This document shows, one piece after another, positions 18,526 through 27,743 of a stretch of 64,000 bases of DNA. The notes below the pieces were generated by a model. The model was not told the origin of the DNA. It did not search any database and worked only from the letters and a program-made list of their open reading frames with translations. Position 1 is the stretch's first letter. Every line of letters begins with the position of its first letter. This stretch comes from Marinilabiliales bacterium. GTDB taxonomy: Bacteria; Bacteroidota; Bacteroidia; Bacteroidales; ML635J-15. A program made the translations under genes and the position numbers. Location: assembly GCA_002869385.1 (NCBI GenBank), contig PKTB01000007.1, positions 16,729 to 80,728 on the forward strand. The letters run 5' to 3'.

Positions 18526-19419
18526 TTATTTGAAAGCATTAAATTGATTTGCAAAACTTTTACTATTCTTAATCCAAGCAGGATGTTTTTTTACACTATC
18601 AATCGCTCGTTGAGGGGTTAGGTTATGTAAAAATAAAGAATCAAAATCAACGACATGAAACTGTAGTACCTGGTAAAAACCTTTGCAGCCGTAATAAGTA
18701 ATGAGTCCTGACTTGTTAAGATTTGCGAGGAACTGCAATGTATATGCGTGCATCAGATTATTAAAATCAATTGATAAGTTTTCCTTTGGATTATGAAATA
18801 GTAAATGAAATTTATTAAAATCTTCATTGAGACAAATTCCAGATTCTTTTACAAATTTAATAAATTCATTTTCTCCATCTGATTTGCCCATCCAAACATA
18901 ACCCGGGATTTGTCTAGACAAGGTTTTATTTACATTTTTAACATTCTGGCTAATTGATTCTGCCTGTTTTTCATTTGCGGTAACATTTATTGAAAGAAAC
19001 TGCATTAATTTAGAAAAATCATATTTATAGATTGTACAGGTGTCCTGCAAAGAAGAATAAAGTGCTTTTGTAAAAAGTATGTTAGTAGGCTCTGGGATTT
19101 TGTCAACAATCATTATAAAACATCTTCTGAAAATAGACCCCAAAAGATATTCTAGAGACTCTTTTTCCGCGATTTGATTTTGAGAATCAAGAAATTTTAA
19201 GTATTCATTAATACTAATAAGAAGACAGGATGCAATGTGTGAAATAGATGGAACTCCATAGTTATGAATTTCTTGAGATAAGTTTTTAAGTTTTTTATTT
19301 ATAATCGACAGACTCTGAGTTATTGGCTCATGTAGTTTGTGAGAAACTAATACTTCTTTTATCTTTTCAAAATCTGCATCTGCAAATTCTGCTTTAAGGA
19401 TATTGGCTAAGGTTATCAT
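18526..19419 (-). CDS. hypothetical protein paired with MBL-fold gene
   Basis: A 297-residue, mainly helical protein with no signal peptide or membrane segment and no motif I recognise. It begins 10 bp after the end of the MBL-fold gene, on the same strand, so the two are almost certainly co-transcribed as the last genes of the operon that starts at 22395. A KFHLLFHNPKENLSIDFNN segment sits near residue 205. The close pairing suggests an effector or partner of the metallohydrolase, which is inference. Confidence 0.72.
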   Translation of the reverse strand: MITLANILKAEFADADFEKIKEVLVSHKLHEPITQSLSIINKKLKNLSQEIHNYGVPSISHIASCLLISINEYLKFLDSQNQIAEKESLEYLLGSIFRRCFIMIVDKIPEPTNILFTKALYSSLQDTCTIYKYDFSKLMQFLSINVTANEKQAESISQNVKNVNKTLSRQIPGYVWMGKSDGENEFIKFVKESGICLNEDFNKFHLLFHNPKENLSIDFNNLMHAYTLQFLANLNKSGLITYYGCKGFYQVLQFHVVDFDSLFLHNLTPQRAIDSVKKHPAWIKNSKSFANQFNAFK

Positions 19420-19429
19420 AATTGTTTAT

Positions 19430-20473
19430 TTACTCCCCAATTGAAATAGAATAGTCACTTTCAGAGTTGTCTAAAATACTAACTTTAGAACCATGTGCCC
19501 TTAAACAACCCACAACCTCATCATCAATATATTTATCGCCAGAAACAGCAGCATATTTAGGTCGCATTATATTAATTAATTCAGTTGATAGATTATTTCT
19601 GCTGGCATGGTGTGGGATTTTTAAGAAATACAAATTTGATAGTTTCTCTTGATAATTCTCAATTGCTTTAAAGGATTTTATATCAGCATCGCCAGTAAAC
19701 AAGAGGTTGTCTCCATTAACATTAATATTTATTATTATGCTAGCTCCATTTGTTTTAGTAACTTTCTTTTTGTGAGAATTTGAATCAAGAATTTCACAAT
19801 CTGAAATAAGTATACCATTTGCTGATTTAATTTTACAAGAGGAAGATAATTCGATTTCTTCAGTTATTAAGTCTTTAAGTATAATGCCACGAGGAAAAAG
19901 GTGATTGAAATACCCTACTGATGGGCCAAATACTTCTATTTCGAGCCAGTCTGGACTATATTTGTCTCCAGCGAATGGTTCTTTAATCGGAATATGTTTT
20001 GAGTCTATGTAAGTAACCAATTCATCTAATTGATTTAGACTTTCTATAATAAGCTTCGCTTCTTTCAATTGATTTTGTCCTGTAAAGTAGCTTTCAATTA
20101 CAAATCTGTTATATGTGGGCACAACTTCCAACATATCACTTTTATAATCTATGGATTCTTTCACAAGTGATTTAAACTCATTAGTTGGTCTATGTAGCCA
20201 GACTTCACCAATAGTTGCTTTTTTCTTTACATAGTGTTTTATTATTTCTAACATGCCACTAATGTGATCACTATCATAATGTGTACAAACAATTAGGTCG
20301 GGAGCTGCTTTATTTTCTATTGCGAGAACAGTATCAAGTTTAGAAATTACATAATTTGCATACTCAGCTTAGCCGCTGTCTATTAAGATAACAAGATTTT
20401 TATCTTCTTTTTGTAAGGTAATGATATTGGCATCACCATCTTTAACTCCTAGAATACTTAGGTTTGCTTTCAT
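19430..20473 (-). pseudogene. ComEC-like metallo-beta-lactamase-fold hydrolase with in-frame TAA at codon 35
   Basis: From ATG 20473 the frame reads MKANLSILGVKDGDANIITL ... VILIDSG, then TAA (20369-20371), then AEYANYV ... CTHYDSDHISGM, 348 codons in all. The metal-binding HxxxDH motif (HYDSDH), LLFTGDAD and IPHHAS are all present, as in the MBL domain of ComEC/Rec2 and its cytoplasmic relatives. These hydrolyse phosphodiester or related bonds with two metal ions. The stop falls just after the first beta-strand; a GAA codon (DSGEAEYA) would restore it. An internal start at 20254 would remove the HxxxDH motif and so the activity. It lies in an operon with an ImmA/IrrE protease. Confidence 0.75.
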
Positions 20474-20637
20474 GGTCTTGGTTTTTTGATTTATAGTATT
20501 ATTTTGAATTTTATAAAAAGTTATTAATTGATTTAAATAATTAGATTAGGGTTAAATTTATATTTTCATTGTTTGCATTTGGCAATAAATATTTGACATA
20601 AAGTTGAAATGTATTGGCAATATTTTTTTTAATTAAC

Positions 20638-21408
20638 TTAATCTTCCCATACAACACTAAGAACTGTATTAAAATCTTTAGTAACAATTGCAAATTCATA
20701 GTATGCATCCGCTGAGTCATAATCTTTAGTTTCAAACCATGTTGATTTTACAATTTCCTGTGCTGAATCATTTTTTGTATATATAGTTCCAGCCTTATAA
20801 AATTCCATAGCCACAGAGTCGTCAGGAGGAGCTAATCTTGTAATTTCTTTTACCTTACGGAAATAGTTTGGGGAATTTTTCCAATATATTACTTTTTTAT
20901 CTTTAGAGTAGAAAACAGAAATAGGATGTTTGCCGATTTCTAAATAACGAAAAGTCGCAGATGTGATACTTGTTTGAAAATGCTCAGCTATTTCACGTAG
21001 TAAAGCTGGAGAAAATAGTTTTCCAGTAATAAAATTGAGGAAAGAAGATTGGGGCATAAGTAATTCTGTTGCAAATTGATTTGCTTCATATTCCTGATTC
21101 CCAGATTTAAAATAATCAAGAGTTAAAGAATTGTCTTCTAGCTGAGTGTTTATGTTGTGATGCATTTCAAAATGTCCTAATTCATGTGCAAGAGTAAATC
21201 TTCTTCTTCCTGAATGCTTAATATCAGAGTTTACTGAAATCTTTGATTTGTTATTGCCAAATACGATTCTTCCATCTGCATTTTGAATTTTCTTTTCTTC
21301 TAAAATGATATCTCTTGCATGAATCAAATCTTCAACAGAAAACTCTGACAAATCATCTAAGCCAAATTCATTAAATATTTTTTGAGCAGCAAAAGCACCT
21401 TTATTCAT
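20638..21408 (-). CDS. ImmA/IrrE-family zinc metallopeptidase
   Basis: The 256-residue protein has the zinc site HELGH at about residues 75-79 (RFTLAHELGHFEMHHN) and the third-ligand segment EYEANQFATELLMP at about 107-120, both typical of ImmA/IrrE. Such peptidases switch on gene expression by cleaving a repressor, after DNA damage in the case of IrrE or ImmA. Its start overlaps the stop of the 135-residue gene upstream by eight bases, and an MBL-fold gene follows after 165 bp. The substrate may be one of the two preceding gene products. No HTH is seen in the protein itself. Confidence 0.88.
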   Translation of the reverse strand: MNKGAFAAQKIFNEFGLDDLSEFSVEDLIHARDIILEEKKIQNADGRIVFGNNKSKISVNSDIKHSGRRRFTLAHELGHFEMHHNINTQLEDNSLTLDYFKSGNQEYEANQFATELLMPQSSFLNFITGKLFSPALLREIAEHFQTSITSATFRYLEIGKHPISVFYSKDKKVIYWKNSPNYFRKVKEITRLAPPDDSVAMEFYKAGTIYTKNDSAQEIVKSTWFETKDYDSADAYYEFAIVTKDFNTVLSVVWED

Positions 21409-21808
21409 TTGTATGATCAGTTTTTTCTAATTCTTCGATAATTTCAATAATACTAAGATCGTCTAAAATCTCAGACAAATCATTTATATCAAGTTTGTTA
21501 ATATTTCTAAATTGGAATTGAGGCGAACGCTGAAAAATTATTTTCTCGATTTTTTCAGTTAACTGATTATTCGAAGAAGCCCAGACCTCTTGAATTCTTT
21601 TTAAAGCAAAATTAAGCCTTTCTTGATTTTTTGGTTTATTGACTTCAACGATAGATTTTAGTTTAAGCCGTTTAATCATTTTTAATTTATCAGTTAAGTA
21701 TTCATCTTTTGAGACGCCTAACTCATCATAAAAAGAATCTTCAGTCCGAATAGAAGCTTCACTATAAAGTTCATAGAAATTATCTATTATATTTTGGTTT
21801 GTTTTCAT
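21401..21808 (-). CDS. hypothetical protein between sigma-like factor and ImmA/IrrE peptidase
   Basis: A 135-residue acidic, helical protein with no motif I recognise. Its start overlaps the stop of the upstream sigma-like gene and its end overlaps the ImmA/IrrE start, so translation of the three is coupled. That position is where a repressor, anti-sigma factor or inhibitor cleaved by the peptidase would be expected, but no DNA-binding motif is visible. Confidence 0.72.
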   Translation of the reverse strand: MKTNQNIIDNFYELYSEASIRTEDSFYDELGVSKDEYLTDKLKMIKRLKLKSIVEVNKPKNQERLNFALKRIQEVWASSNNQLTEKIEKIIFQRSPQFQFRNINKLDINDLSEILDDLSIIEIIEELEKTDHTNE

Positions 21809-22395
21809 ATTGACTTTTCTTTTTTTGTTTGTAGATATTTTTTTACACGAAGGCCAATCTTTTTTTGTAAGGCATATAATTTTGTTTTGTCAAATCCAGT
21901 GATATCAGAAAGTTCATCAAATGTTCTTCCTTCATCGAGAGCAAGAACGTATAGTTGTAAATCTTCATTATCTTTTGAGCATTCATCTAAAGCTTGACGG
22001 AATAACTTATATGTTTCATCTGAATAATCCTCTGAAGCATTCTGAGCCATAATATTTAAAACGTCATCTTCAGTTGTGGTAACGACAATTTTTTTATTAT
22101 TATAAATTTCTACATTTGAAGACATCATGCTACCAATCGTTAGCTTTAATTGCTCGAGTAATGAATATTTCTCATATTTCCAATCCCATTTTAAAGAAAA
22201 TATTTTTTCAATTGCACCATTGACATAATAATTAACAGCATCAATACCAAGATTTTGTTCTGAATGTGCCCCTTTTTTCATTTTCCAGCCCTGTAATTTA
22301 AAATGCACAAAGGCGGTCAACTCATGGATAATATTCATCCATTCCTTGTCGGAGACAGCTTCAAGCCGTAATTTAATTTCGTTACTTCTATCCAT
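21805..22395 (-). CDS. sigma-70/ECF-like regulatory protein (divergent)
   Basis: A 196-residue protein whose C-terminal half resembles the sigma region 4 layout: YVLALDEGRTFDELSDITGFDKTKLYALQKKI looks like a helix-turn-helix, followed by a basic LRVKKYLQTKKEK tail. The N-terminal half (VHFKLQGW, EKIFSLKWDWKYEKYSLLEQL) resembles region 2 of small sigma-like proteins found in Bacteroidota mobile elements. Assignment as an RNA-polymerase sigma factor is an inference. It is the first gene of the operon running to 18526. Confidence 0.6.
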   Translation of the reverse strand: MDRSNEIKLRLEAVSDKEWMNIIHELTAFVHFKLQGWKMKKGAHSEQNLGIDAVNYYVNGAIEKIFSLKWDWKYEKYSLLEQLKLTIGSMMSSNVEIYNNKKIVVTTTEDDVLNIMAQNASEDYSDETYKLFRQALDECSKDNEDLQLYVLALDEGRTFDELSDITGFDKTKLYALQKKIGLRVKKYLQTKKEKSI

Positions 22396-22854
22396 AAAAA
22401 GTGCTATCTATCTAATTGTATATTAATAGAAAATTTTAAATTTTAGTCAAAGTCATTACGAAAATAATTATTCTCCAGTTAAATAGCAAATGATAAATGT
22501 TTATTTAATGATAATATAAATAAATGTAAGGGTAAATATTAAAAAGTGTGCTTGATTGGGATTGATATTTATTTATTTAATGTAGGTTCGATTTGGTTGA
22601 GTGTTGTTTATGAGAGTAAAAGATGGCAGCTAATTTTTGAGAAAGCATGGAATTAATTAGTATTAAAAAAAAATAAAAGAACCTGTAGAAAGCAGGAATA
22701 AAGCTACAGTTGTTTGAATTAGCATAGTCTTAATAGATTATTGCCAAACGAAAAATGAGAATTGAATTGATTTTCTAAAAGAAATATTCCTTGGGCAAAA
22801 CGAGTAAACGCCTCAGTATTAAATTGGTTACTCAATGTTTAAATAAGATATATA
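22396..22854. other. intergenic stretch without recognisable genes
   Basis: 459 bp of AT-rich sequence between divergent genes. I see no ORF of worth, no strong hairpin and no repeat shared with the rest of the window. It must contain the promoters of the operon to the left and of the small-peptide genes to the right. Confidence 0.5.
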
Positions 22855-23070
22855 ATGAAAAGATATCGAATAAACAAAAACACATCTAATAATCCGAACG
22901 GGAATAATGAGGTGCATAATGAAGATTGTTATTTCTATAGCAGAATTCTTTCTTATGAGGATTTAGGATTGCACGTAAACTGTCAAAGTGCAGTAGCGGA
23001 AGCAAAAAGGCGCTGTTATGTCAGGGCAGATGGATGTAAAACATGTTCGCCTACGTGCCACAGAGGATAA
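22855..23070 (+). CDS. small cysteine-rich protein
   Basis: A 71-residue protein with five Cys and two late His: EDCYFYSR, VNCQSAVAEAKRRCYVRADGC, KTCSPTCHRG. The spaced Cys-x2-Cys-x3-Cys-His end suggests metal binding or a compact disulphide fold. There is no signal peptide. I associate the ADGCxxCxxxCH ending with small uncharacterised Bacteroidota proteins. Its neighbour on the same strand is another tiny gene with a membrane segment. Confidence 0.6.
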   Translation: MKRYRINKNTSNNPNGNNEVHNEDCYFYSRILSYEDLGLHVNCQSAVAEAKRRCYVRADGCKTCSPTCHRG

Positions 23071-23145
23071 TCTGATGTGTCAGAGAATTAAAACCTGAAA
23101 CCTTCGGTTGAGAGAGAGGGAAATTGTTTAACAACGTAGATTTTA

Positions 23146-23307
23146 ATGCCTATGGCAAATGTTTACAAAAGTAAAAGTAAAGCTACAGTATGCAATGGCA
23201 ATAATTGTGTAACAGTGTATGGTGAAGCAGCAAAGATTGTTGAGGGGATTGTAGTAAGTACGATTACAATATTAGCAATTGCTTTACTGTTTAAAGCTTT
23301 AAGATGA
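23146..23307 (+). CDS. 53-residue single-pass membrane peptide
   Basis: The frame reads MPMANVYKSKSKATVCNGNN, then CVTVYGEAAKIVEG, a hydrophobic segment (IVVSTITILAIALLFKAL) and an Arg at the end. It follows the cysteine-rich gene by 75 bp and is followed at once by a terminator, which supports a real transcript. It could be a toxin-like membrane peptide or a small membrane anchor. Confidence 0.5.
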   Translation: MPMANVYKSKSKATVCNGNNCVTVYGEAAKIVEGIVVSTITILAIALLFKALR

Positions 23308-23314
23308 TTGAAAT

Positions 23315-23350
23315 AAGGACTGGTTCTGAGAAGAATCAGTCCTTGTTTTC
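23315..23350 (+). terminator. Rho-independent terminator
   Basis: AAGGACTGGTTCT and AAGAATCAGTCCTT pair around GAG (one G-T pair), followed by GTTTTC. It ends the small-peptide transcript. Confidence 0.75.
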
Positions 23351-23795
23351 TACTTTATTTGTTCATTTTTACAAGAAATCGCTCATTTATTTCGTGTGAG
23401 CCGTTACTTTTGCAAAGATTGCAAAGATTGCAAAGTTTGCAGAATTTAACATGAGATTTGCTTATGAGCCCCGATTGTTGTTTATAGGTTGCCAAAAGTT
23501 TATTTAAGAATTAGTATTTGATTTTGAGTATTTGATCGGGAATTAAAAATCTTAAGCTAACGAGGTAACAAGCCATATCTGCATAGTTTTAATTTAAAAT
23601 GATATTCTTTAGTACACAAGAGATAAAGACAAGAGTCGCATGCTTTGTTGAGAGTTTGCTATTGTTTTAATTTATATCCATCTAACATTCTTGAAAAGCA
23701 AGTTATTATTGTGTGAATGTTTTAGTTCTACAAAGAATTATTTATATTAAGTATGTTATAAAAAATAATATTTGCTAAATAGTAAATTAATTTTG
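23351..23795. other. intergenic stretch with orphan promoter and 9-bp tandem repeats
   Basis: No gene is seen in about 440 bp. A perfect -7 box TACTTTTG lies at 23405-23412 and is followed directly by three tandem copies of TGCAAAGAT or TGCAAAGTT (23411-23437). What the promoter would transcribe is unknown. Confidence 0.5.
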
Positions 23796-23803
23796 TATTT
23801 TTG
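23771..23803 (+). promoter_or_regulatory. promoter of the 23828-24705 gene pair
   Basis: A -33-like TTTG at 23771-23774 and a -7 box TATTTTTG at 23796-23803 are about 21 bp apart, as in Bacteroidota promoters. The start codon is 25 bp downstream. Confidence 0.6.
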
Positions 23804-23827
23804 TAAGCACAAGAAAAAACAAGCCAA

Positions 23828-24295
23828 ATGATGGAAACTGCAGTTTGTAAATCAGAAATAGAAAATACTTTTTCAAGTTTAAGAAGAATGTCTTACGATG
23901 AAAAAAACAGTCCATTGTTAAAAGAAAAAGTAATAAATAAATTCTTAGATTCTATAAATGAATTAAAAAAAGATCTCCAGAAGAAGTCTCAATTTGTATA
24001 TGATATTAATGAGAGAATTGAAAAAATAACATGGTTTAATGATTTAGATGATGAGTGTTTAATGCTTATCAATGATTTGATATCTACAGCAAAGGATTTG
24101 CACTCTACTTTAATACGTCAATATGTTTCAGTTGGATTTTTAAAATTAAAGGGTATCGCCAAAGAAGAAATAAAAGACTTTAAAAATGCTATTGATGAAT
24201 TAAAAGAAATATGTCAAGATTTAGAATCTATTTTCTTTTACCTTCCTCAAATGCCGGAATTTGTTGAAACTACAAAACAACTTTCTCTTGTCTAA
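23828..24295 (+). CDS. helical protein, first gene of a toxin-antitoxin-like pair
   Basis: A 155-residue, nearly all-helical protein (EIENTFSSLRRM, FLDSINELKKDLQKK, KNAIDELKEICQDLES) without membrane or export signal. Its stop overlaps the next start (TAATGG), the translational coupling typical of toxin-antitoxin operons. An antitoxin or adaptor role is a guess from this context. I do not recognise the family. Confidence 0.7.
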   Translation: MMETAVCKSEIENTFSSLRRMSYDEKNSPLLKEKVINKFLDSINELKKDLQKKSQFVYDINERIEKITWFNDLDDECLMLINDLISTAKDLHSTLIRQYVSVGFLKLKGIAKEEIKDFKNAIDELKEICQDLESIFFYLPQMPEFVETTKQLSLV

Positions 24296-24705
24296 TGGAA
24301 ATATTCTGTTTAGAGGATTTTAAAATACAATTTGAAAAACTTATTTCAAAAAAGAATTATTCTATCCTTGAGCAAGAAATCAGAGATTACTTTTTTGATA
24401 AATCTGTTGAGGACCTTTGTTCTGGAAGAAGATTAAACAATAGTGACATAACCCCGTACATTAAAAAGAGACTATGTGGTAGAGGAGGGTTCAGAATGTA
24501 TTTTCTTCTGATAATTAAAGAAGAAAGATTGTATCTAATGTTTGTACATCCAAAAACAGGTTCGATGGGTTATGAAAATATAGATGATGAATCAAAAGCT
24601 ATGCTTTATAAAAAAGTTTTGAGTTGTATTATAACAAAGGACTTATATAAGGTTGAAGTAAATGAGGAGAGAACAGGCCTTGTTTTTACCAAAGTTGAGA
24701 ATTAG
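24295..24705 (+). CDS. hypothetical protein, RelE/ParE-like candidate
   Basis: A 136-residue protein with a central strand-rich segment, GRGGFRMYFLLIIKEERLYL then MFVHPKTGSMGYENI, that recalls the core of RelE/ParE-fold toxins (R...RvyfliikeeriyLl..hpKkg). The rest is helical. The resemblance is by eye only. It is translationally coupled to the preceding helical protein. Confidence 0.65.
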   Translation: MEIFCLEDFKIQFEKLISKKNYSILEQEIRDYFFDKSVEDLCSGRRLNNSDITPYIKKRLCGRGGFRMYFLLIIKEERLYLMFVHPKTGSMGYENIDDESKAMLYKKVLSCIITKDLYKVEVNEERTGLVFTKVEN

Positions 24706-24752
24706 CTAATATTGAAAAATACAATGTGTTTTAATAAAAAATGTTGAGACGT

Positions 24753-26555
24753 TTATTTTAATTTTTTGATTACTTTTGCAATAACTTTTATAAGTTCATT
24801 AATATGAAATTTTCTCAATTGACTTATTTCTGAATTAATGATTTGCTCCAGTCTTGTCTTTAAATCAACAATAATTGGATAGTCAGTATGCAGAAACTCT
24901 TTACAATTAACAGCTCTATATCTAAACTCAAAAAAATCCTGCCATTTAATAAAGTTCCTATTTTCAGTTTTCACGATGTGTTTATAAAGAATGTCAACAT
25001 CAACAATATCAAACATTGATTGCATTAGATATTGATTATAGTCGTTATAATATTCACCCCCTGTTGAAACCAAACTTAGCATTTCATCGAATTTAACTTT
25101 GTCATCATTTTTACTGATTTCTTTGTGAATCTGAAGTATTTTGTCTGTGTAACTTTTTATTTCTATGTTGTCAGTTTTGAAAATACTAATTCTTTGTGCT
25201 TCATAATCAGACACATCAATATCTCTGTTAATATTATCAACAGCCGAATCAAATAATTCAAACAGCTTAGTTTCACTTATATCAATCAGTTGATTTTTAT
25301 TAAAGAAATAAAGGAAGCTAAAAATGGATGGATAAAGGTAAAGATTATATGTCCCAGACTTTACAAAACTCAGAAATTTAGGTATGTATTCATCAAATTC
25401 TTTGTCATCAAGTTGTTTGAAATTAAACATCCTATTCAAAATGATATCTTCCTTCCTAGCTTCAGAATCAATTTTAACCGAGGCAAGTTCTTCATTCAAC
25501 AATAGATAGTCTAATATTCCTGAAGAAATGAACTTGAAAATAGAAAGGAAGAAATAATATTTATCAGGATTAGCTTTGATATATTTATTGTAAAAGTCAA
25601 TTAAAAACTTTTCTTCCGGCTCTTGGGGAGGAATTTCAACTTCAGGACTTAGTAATTTTTGGGAGTTTAAATTAAGATAGAAATTGTCGTTAATTTTATC
25701 TAACCCTTTGTTGTCATTTTCGTTGCTTATTGTTAGTTTTCCGTCCTTATATTCCTTAGTTATAATAGTTGAAAAGAAAATTATCTTTTCTGTATGGAGG
25801 GTTACAAGTTTATTGTCACAAGTAGAATGTATTTCTTTCAAAATTTCTAATATGAAAATAATCGTTCTAATATTTTTAATTTCTAATGAATTGAATAAGA
25901 ATACTGCAAATTCTTGATGAGTGTTCAATAATTTATAAAATTTTTTATCAGATTTATAACTGAGAATTATTTTAGGAAACACATTAAAAAGATTCGTTTT
26001 AAAGTCCAAGGTTAAACCAATAAGTTTTTCTTTAATCTGCAAATAAGCCTTCTCTTCAAATTTGCTTTTAAATTTGGATTCATCAGCAATAATGATAGTT
26101 TTTATATTGTTATGTTCAACAAAATTTGTATTGATAAACCCAAAAATATCGGAAATGCTGATTTCAGTGCTTATTCTTTCCAAATCATCAAAAATGAGGA
26201 TATTATTTTCGAAAGAAAGGAACTGCTCTGGTTTAAAATTGTCTTTAAGATTAATATTAAAGACGTTTGCAACTGAATTTATTACTCCAAAACCTATCTG
26301 AGCAGATTTATTATCAGTCTTGTATTTTTCAGCCGCGATTTGTCTATAAATATCATCAACAGTGGAAATCCCACTTAGTGTAACATAAACGGCTTTTAAA
26401 TTTTTGTTACAAGATTTGATAGCCTCAATTTCGGGTATAATCTCATTTTTAAAATAATATGTTTTCCCAGAACCCCATTCTCCGTTAACCAAAATTGCAA
26501 AATCGGTCTTTTCTTTCTTTATATAATTAATGATAACTTTCTTTATTTTATCCAT
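24753..26555 (-). CDS. KAP-like P-loop NTPase
   Basis: A protein of about 600 residues. The start at 26555 (MDKIKKVIINYIKKEKTDF) is preferred; a longer frame to 26612 adds 19 residues that do not look conserved. Walker A is NGEWGSGKT just after the start and Walker B is ILIFDDLER, followed by an arginine-rich sensor region, the layout of KAP and related P-loop NTPases. KAP proteins usually have membrane segments in the NTPase domain, and none is obvious here. The rest is a long helical region. Such stand-alone NTPases often occur in defence islands. Converges with the toxin-antitoxin-like pair. Confidence 0.75.
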   Translation of the reverse strand: MDKIKKVIINYIKKEKTDFAILVNGEWGSGKTYYFKNEIIPEIEAIKSCNKNLKAVYVTLSGISTVDDIYRQIAAEKYKTDNKSAQIGFGVINSVANVFNINLKDNFKPEQFLSFENNILIFDDLERISTEISISDIFGFINTNFVEHNNIKTIIIADESKFKSKFEEKAYLQIKEKLIGLTLDFKTNLFNVFPKIILSYKSDKKFYKLLNTHQEFAVFLFNSLEIKNIRTIIFILEILKEIHSTCDNKLVTLHTEKIIFFSTIITKEYKDGKLTISNENDNKGLDKINDNFYLNLNSQKLLSPEVEIPPQEPEEKFLIDFYNKYIKANPDKYYFFLSIFKFISSGILDYLLLNEELASVKIDSEARKEDIILNRMFNFKQLDDKEFDEYIPKFLSFVKSGTYNLYLYPSIFSFLYFFNKNQLIDISETKLFELFDSAVDNINRDIDVSDYEAQRISIFKTDNIEIKSYTDKILQIHKEISKNDDKVKFDEMLSLVSTGGEYYNDYNQYLMQSMFDIVDVDILYKHIVKTENRNFIKWQDFFEFRYRAVNCKEFLHTDYPIIVDLKTRLEQIINSEISQLRKFHINELIKVIAKVIKKLK

Positions 26556-26828
26556 AGGGTGATATTTTTGTTTAAACAATCTGTTTGGTAAAACAATAGT
26601 TGTGAGATACAAAGAAAATGATTTCCATTGACTTTTTAAGTGCGAATATAGTATCCTTTTTTGTAAAAATAAAATGATTTAGCTTTTAAAAGAGTAGTAA
26701 GATAGTCGCTTAAGCTTTCGACCAATCATCACTTAGAATTAAATTTATACCCAGTCTAAAAAAAACAGTAAAATGTTTCAAATAGCTGCATCTCATTAAA
26801 AAGATCTAAAAGATATAATATCTTTATA

Positions 26829-27743
26829 TTAGATACTTTTTAAGAATTCCGACTCTGAAACAATTTCAAGTTCTGAGCCTTTTTCGATTAGTTTTATTGC
26901 TTTTTCTTGCTTAGAGCTCATCCCATCTTCACCGACAATCCTATAATCCTGATGACCGACAACTAAAAAATCGGTATTTTTAGTAATAGAATTTGCATTA
27001 ATTCCACCGATATCTGTTATGATTTGTTGTGCTTCGGATCGAATCATTGAAGATAAGGTTCCAGTAAATACGACTGTTCTACCATGGAAAACACTTTCTA
27101 TATTATGTTTTGACGGATCTCCGACAATTTTTGACAAATCTTTTGCTTTATATTCTCTTTTTGTATTTGAAGGGTTATAGCCTCCGTTATACAAACGGCC
27201 AATGGATGTTTTCAATTTATCAGGGAATTCCTCAATGGAATTTGTTCCAGATAATTCAAGGGCTTTAATTGTTAATTCGGCACAAGCTTTTGAATCTGAT
27301 TCCGCTTTATGATGCTTCAGATTTATTTTATTAATTTGACAAAGTGTTTTTAAGTCATAGGCTGGTAATCCTTGCCATACTTTTTTAGAAATAATGTAAC
27401 TACATGCATATTGTAATTCAGGGAAATCCAAATTATAATAATCCAAAGTCCACCTTAAAACACTAAAATCAAAACCAGCATTATGAGCAAGCAAAAATTT
27501 GTTTTCAATCATCGGTTTTATTATTCTCCAGATTTCTGGAAATTCCGGTTCGTTTTTCACATCTTCAGGTGTAATACCATGTATTAATACGTTAAACGGA
27601 TCAAAGTATGGAAAAGAGTATGGCTTAATCAGCCATGATTTTGATTAAACTATTTTATTGTCTTTGACAAATGTTAGCCCTATTTCACAAGGACTGCATC
27701 TCTCAGATGTTGCTGTTTCGAAATCAATTGTAATAAAGTCCAT
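26829..27743 (-). pseudogene. DnaQ-like 3'-5' exonuclease with BRCT domain, in-frame TAA at codon 33
   Basis: From ATG 27743 the frame begins MDFITIDFETATSERCSPCE (exonuclease motif DFET) and continues IGLTFVKDNKIV, then TAA (27645-27647), then SKSWLIKPYSFPYFDPFNVL. Later motifs are present: LLAHNAGFDFSVLRW (motif II) and HHKAESDSKACAEL (motif III). A BRCT domain follows at about residues 215-304 (HGRTVVFTGTLSSM, ADFLVVG-like TDFLVVGHQD). This exonuclease-BRCT design is found in many bacteria and trims 3' ends. The internal GTG at 27560 would lose motif I. GAA to TAA (KIVESKSW) would explain the stop. Confidence 0.8.
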
